Positions 8,032-8,789 of a DNA stretch of 8,789 bases are shown here, in pieces. A program made the translations under genes and the position numbers. Each line of letters starts with the position of its first letter. Positions within the stretch are counted from its first letter, which is position 1. A model generated the notes under the pieces. The model did no database searches and had not been told where the DNA came from. It worked only from the letters and a program-made list of their open reading frames with translations. Source of the DNA: an uncultured Porphyromonas sp. (GTDB lineage: Bacteria; Bacteroidota; Bacteroidia; Bacteroidales; Porphyromonadaceae); assembly GCF_915070105.1 (NCBI RefSeq), contig NZ_CAJZFJ010000078.1, positions 1 to 8,789 on the forward strand. The letters run 5' to 3'.

Positions 8032-8067
8032 CATTCCGAGAGGGGGCTGACGAACATACCGAGAAGG
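8032..8067 (+). repeat. Tandem pair of a CATwCCGAGArGG repeat
   Basis: CATTCCGAGAGGG (8032-8044) and CATACCGAGAAGG (8055-8067) match at 11 of 13 positions with a 23-bp period. The core TACCGAG recurs three more times nearby: at 8126-8132 on the plus strand, and inverted at 8078-8084 and 8491-8497. They appear to belong to one small dispersed repeat family limited to this spacer. Confidence 0.5.
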
Positions 8068-8069
8068 CA

Positions 8070-8140
8070 AGAGCGGACTCGGTAAGAGCGTCCTCGTCAC
8101 CTATGTAAGGTGATTGGTGCGCTCTTACCGAGTCCCCTCT
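8070..8140. repeat. Long composite inverted repeat with nested hairpin
   Basis: A perfect 16-bp inverted repeat joins 8075-8090 (GGACTCGGTAAGAGCG) to 8120-8135. After one C-C mismatch it continues for four more pairs (8070-8073 with 8137-8140). The 29-nt interior contains a second perfect hairpin, TCACCT (8097-8102) with AGGTGA (8108-8113), around the loop ATGTA. A competing hairpin, GAG-T-CCCC (8130-8137) with GGGGCTC (8141-8147), uses the same right-arm bases. GCTCTTA occurs at both 8121-8127 and 8144-8150. Neither strand has a T tract right after the stem, so it is not a standard terminator. It could be a structured RNA, a protein-binding cruciform or part of a small mobile element. Confidence 0.75.
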
Positions 8141-8194
8141 GGGGCTCTTAACTAGTAAATAAAAGACCTATCCTGAACATCCCAAGAGACACCT

Positions 8195-8208
8195 CACAGC
8201 GGGCTGTG
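8195..8208. repeat. Short palindrome CACAGC-GG-GCTGTG
   Basis: CACAGC (8195-8200) and GCTGTG (8203-8208) are perfect complements with two central G. As RNA the stem would need to open partly to form a loop; an alternative register pairs TCACA (8194-8198) with TGTGA (8207-8211). As DNA it is a 14-bp near-perfect palindrome of operator size. Confidence 0.4.
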
Positions 8209-8212
8209 TGAA

Positions 8213-8390
8213 GGAGGGGCAATATACCACCGCTCTCCTCGGCTTCTTGGACTTACCTGCACTCCTCTTGTCGTAGGAGATTATAAGCGCAGACTCGTAG
8301 CTCCTCTGCGCCCAGACTTCCTCCCCTTGTTCTTTAGAGGAGGGCAATATGCTCTCACCTTATTCCCTTGGGGAGGGCTCTACACTCCCC
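8213..8390 (+). repeat. Degenerate direct duplication, period about 125 bp
   Basis: GGAGGGGCAATAT (8213-8225) recurs as GGAGGGCAATAT (8339-8350). Landmarks after it keep similar spacing: GCTCTC at 8232 and 8351 (119 bp apart), and CACTCC followed by a TTGT at 8260 and 8383 (123 bp apart). This suggests an old, decayed tandem duplication rather than functional identity. Each copy also carries its own hairpin-forming segment (8287-8311 and 8370-8390). Confidence 0.4.
8287..8311. repeat. Hairpin GCGCAGA / TCTGCGC
   Basis: GCGCAGA (8287-8293) pairs perfectly with TCTGCGC (8305-8311) around an 11-nt loop. The following bases (CCAGACTTCCTCCCC) are not a T tract, so it does not look like a terminator. 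It is one of a series of hairpins in the spacer. Confidence 0.5.
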
Positions 8391-8414
8391 CCTTTGTGCC
8401 CCTAGTGTGAGGGG
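8370..8414. repeat. Two adjacent G/C hairpins, possible weak terminator
   Basis: GGGGAG (8370-8375) pairs with CTCCCC (8385-8390) around a 9-nt loop, and CCCCT (8399-8403) pairs with AGGGG (8410-8414) around a 6-nt loop. Between them lies CCTTTGTG, too short a T tract for a confident terminator call on the plus strand. Confidence 0.4.
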
Positions 8415-8419
8415 TGGTT

Positions 8420-8481
8420 GTGTACACGTGTGTACACAGATGTGTACAGGCGTGTACACTGTTGTATACACACGTGTACAC
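8420..8481. repeat. Helically phased array of six TGTACA-type palindromes
   Basis: TGTACA begins at 8421, 8431, 8443, 8453 and 8475. A sixth unit with one change, TATACA, is at 8465. Successive starts are 10, 12, 10, 12 and 10 bp apart, averaging about 11 bp, so all units face nearly the same side of the helix. Most are embedded in the longer palindrome GTGTACAC. The array as a whole is also close to self-complementary: the left end GTGTACACGTGTGTA reappears inverted at the right end. There is no unique spacer between units, so it is not a CRISPR. A binding platform for a dimeric regulator that loads cooperatively is the simplest reading, but the function is unknown. Confidence 0.75.
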
Positions 8482-8489
8482 ACCTTCGC

Positions 8490-8502
8490 TCTCGGTATGT
8501 TC
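8490..8502 (-). repeat. Inverted copy of the 13-mer at 8052-8064
   Basis: TCTCGGTATGTTC here is the exact reverse complement of GAACATACCGAGA at 8052-8064. The pair brackets 451 bp that contain most of the hairpins and the TGTACA array. A nearby AGG continues the match after a 4-nt insertion. I see no matching target-site duplication outside the two copies. Confidence 0.5.
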
Positions 8503-8523
8503 CCGAGGAGCGGGATATCGACC

Positions 8524-8609
8524 TAGCTAAGGCCTTGGCTATATCGGCGATACGTAGCTCCACTGAGGGAGCCAAACCGACGAGAGGTGAGGGGCTCTCT
8601 AGGCTCGTC
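8524..8609. repeat. Palindrome and two hairpins upstream of the tRNA promoter
   Basis: An 18-bp palindrome (8524-8541) is centred on AAGGCCTT, with a single T-G wobble pair on each side. GCTCC (8557-8561) pairs with GGAGC (8568-8572). GACGAG (8579-8584) pairs with CTCGTC (8604-8609), with an overlapping alternative stem GAGAG/CTCTC inside. No gene is recognised here. A frame running through 8418-8741 enters the tRNA gene and has no homology that I recognise. Confidence 0.45.
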
Positions 8610-8665
8610 CCCATTCGCCTAGTGTCACATTTATTGGGTGGCCTGGGTAGATGCAGAGAGGAATA

Positions 8666-8697
8666 TTTGGTAGAAAGGGAAATAAAATGTACCTTTG
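8666..8697 (+). promoter_or_regulatory. Promoter of the tRNA-Arg gene
   Basis: TTTG at 8666-8669 is the -33 element and TACCTTTG at 8690-8697 is an exact TAnnTTTG -7 element, with a 20-bp spacer. This is the consensus Bacteroidota housekeeping arrangement. Transcription would start near 8703, giving a leader of about 28 nt before the tRNA. That leader carries the small palindrome CCTCT-A-AGAGG (8710-8720). Confidence 0.85.
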
Positions 8698-8731
8698 CAC
8701 TCGCAAACTCCTCTAAGAGGGTGCACGTAGA

Positions 8732-8789
8732 GGCTCCGTAGCTCAACTGAATAGAGCATCTGACTACGGATCAGAAGGTTACAGGTTTG
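8732..8789 (+). tRNA. tRNA-Arg (anticodon ACG), 3' end cut by the window edge
   Basis: The 5' acceptor strand GGCTCCG (8732-8738) is followed by T8-A9 and the D arm GCTC (8741-8744) with GAGC (8754-8757). The anticodon stem is TCTGA (8759-8763) with TCAGA (8771-8775), and the loop CTACGGA places anticodon ACG at 8766-8768, reading Arg CGN codons once A34 is converted to inosine. The variable loop AGGTT (8776-8780) and the first T-stem strand ACAGG (8781-8785) follow. The sequence stops in the T loop, so the 3' acceptor strand and CCA are outside. Confidence 0.95.

Noticed and set aside
7786..8100. Short frames in the C-rich block (plus 7786-7968, minus 7915-8100)
   Set aside because: They are low-complexity products of biased base composition with no recognisable start context or family.
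8070..8140. Composite inverted repeat as an ordinary intrinsic terminator
   Set aside because: Neither strand has a T-rich tract directly after the stem, and no gene ends nearby on either strand.
8420..8481. TGTACA array as a CRISPR
   Set aside because: Units are 6-8 bp with 2-6 bp between them; there are no 25-40 bp repeats, unique spacers or cas genes.
8402..8746. Overlapping open frames on both strands (plus 8418-8741, minus 8402-8746) with VYT/RVH-type repeated residues
   Set aside because: Both run through the tRNA promoter and into the tRNA gene. Their repeated residues simply translate the TGTACA array, and they match no family I recognise.
8732..8789. tRNA-Arg as an integration (att) site of an element
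   Set aside because: The usual att core is the 3' end of the tRNA, which is outside the window. No integrase gene or repeat of the visible tRNA part is present here.

Overview
The window looks like a chromosomal piece of a Bacteroidota species, probably a Porphyromonas-like member of the Bacteroidales. The evidence is a SusC/SusD outer-membrane pair, lipoproteins with acidic residues after the lipobox cysteine, no Shine-Dalgarno sequences, and two TAnnTTTG-type (-7) promoter boxes. The fairly GC-rich coding sequence fits the higher-GC Porphyromonas species. Genus is an inference.

Layout. Positions 1-249 hold no gene, only the rho-independent terminator of the leftward operon (about 171-218). 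Positions 250-7349 hold four minus-strand genes separated by only 22-36 bp. In transcription order they are a SusC-like TonB-dependent transporter, a SusD-like lipoprotein, a GH18 endo-beta-N-acetylglucosaminidase-like lipoprotein with an intact DGFDIDYE motif, and a DUF1735 + LamG-like lipoprotein. Together they form a compact polysaccharide-utilisation-type locus (PUL). The likely job is cutting GlcNAc-GlcNAc linkages of N-glycans (or another GlcNAc-containing glycan) at the cell surface, holding the product with the SusD and LamG proteins, and importing it through SusC. The set resembles, in principle, the Capnocytophaga canimorsus Gpd system and the Bacteroides thetaiotaomicron N-glycan PULs. 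No regulator gene is in the window.

Positions 7350-8731 (about 1.4 kb) contain no convincing protein gene. They carry the PUL promoter (-7 box 7532-7539) and a roughly 175-nt leader, an AT-rich possible operator, and a strongly C-rich/G-poor block with a canonical G-quadruplex motif on the minus strand. Next comes a dense cluster of hairpins and repeats (about 8030-8610). This cluster includes a 16-bp perfect inverted repeat with a nested hairpin, a dispersed TACCGAG motif, a degenerate ~125-bp duplication, and an array of six TGTACA-type palindromes spaced 10/12/10/12/10 bp. The window ends in a plus-strand tRNA-Arg(ACG) gene with its own well-formed promoter, cut off in the T arm.

The protein part is a recognisable PUL. 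The part I cannot explain, and the best candidate for something undescribed, is the palindrome-rich noncoding stretch between the PUL and the tRNA gene.
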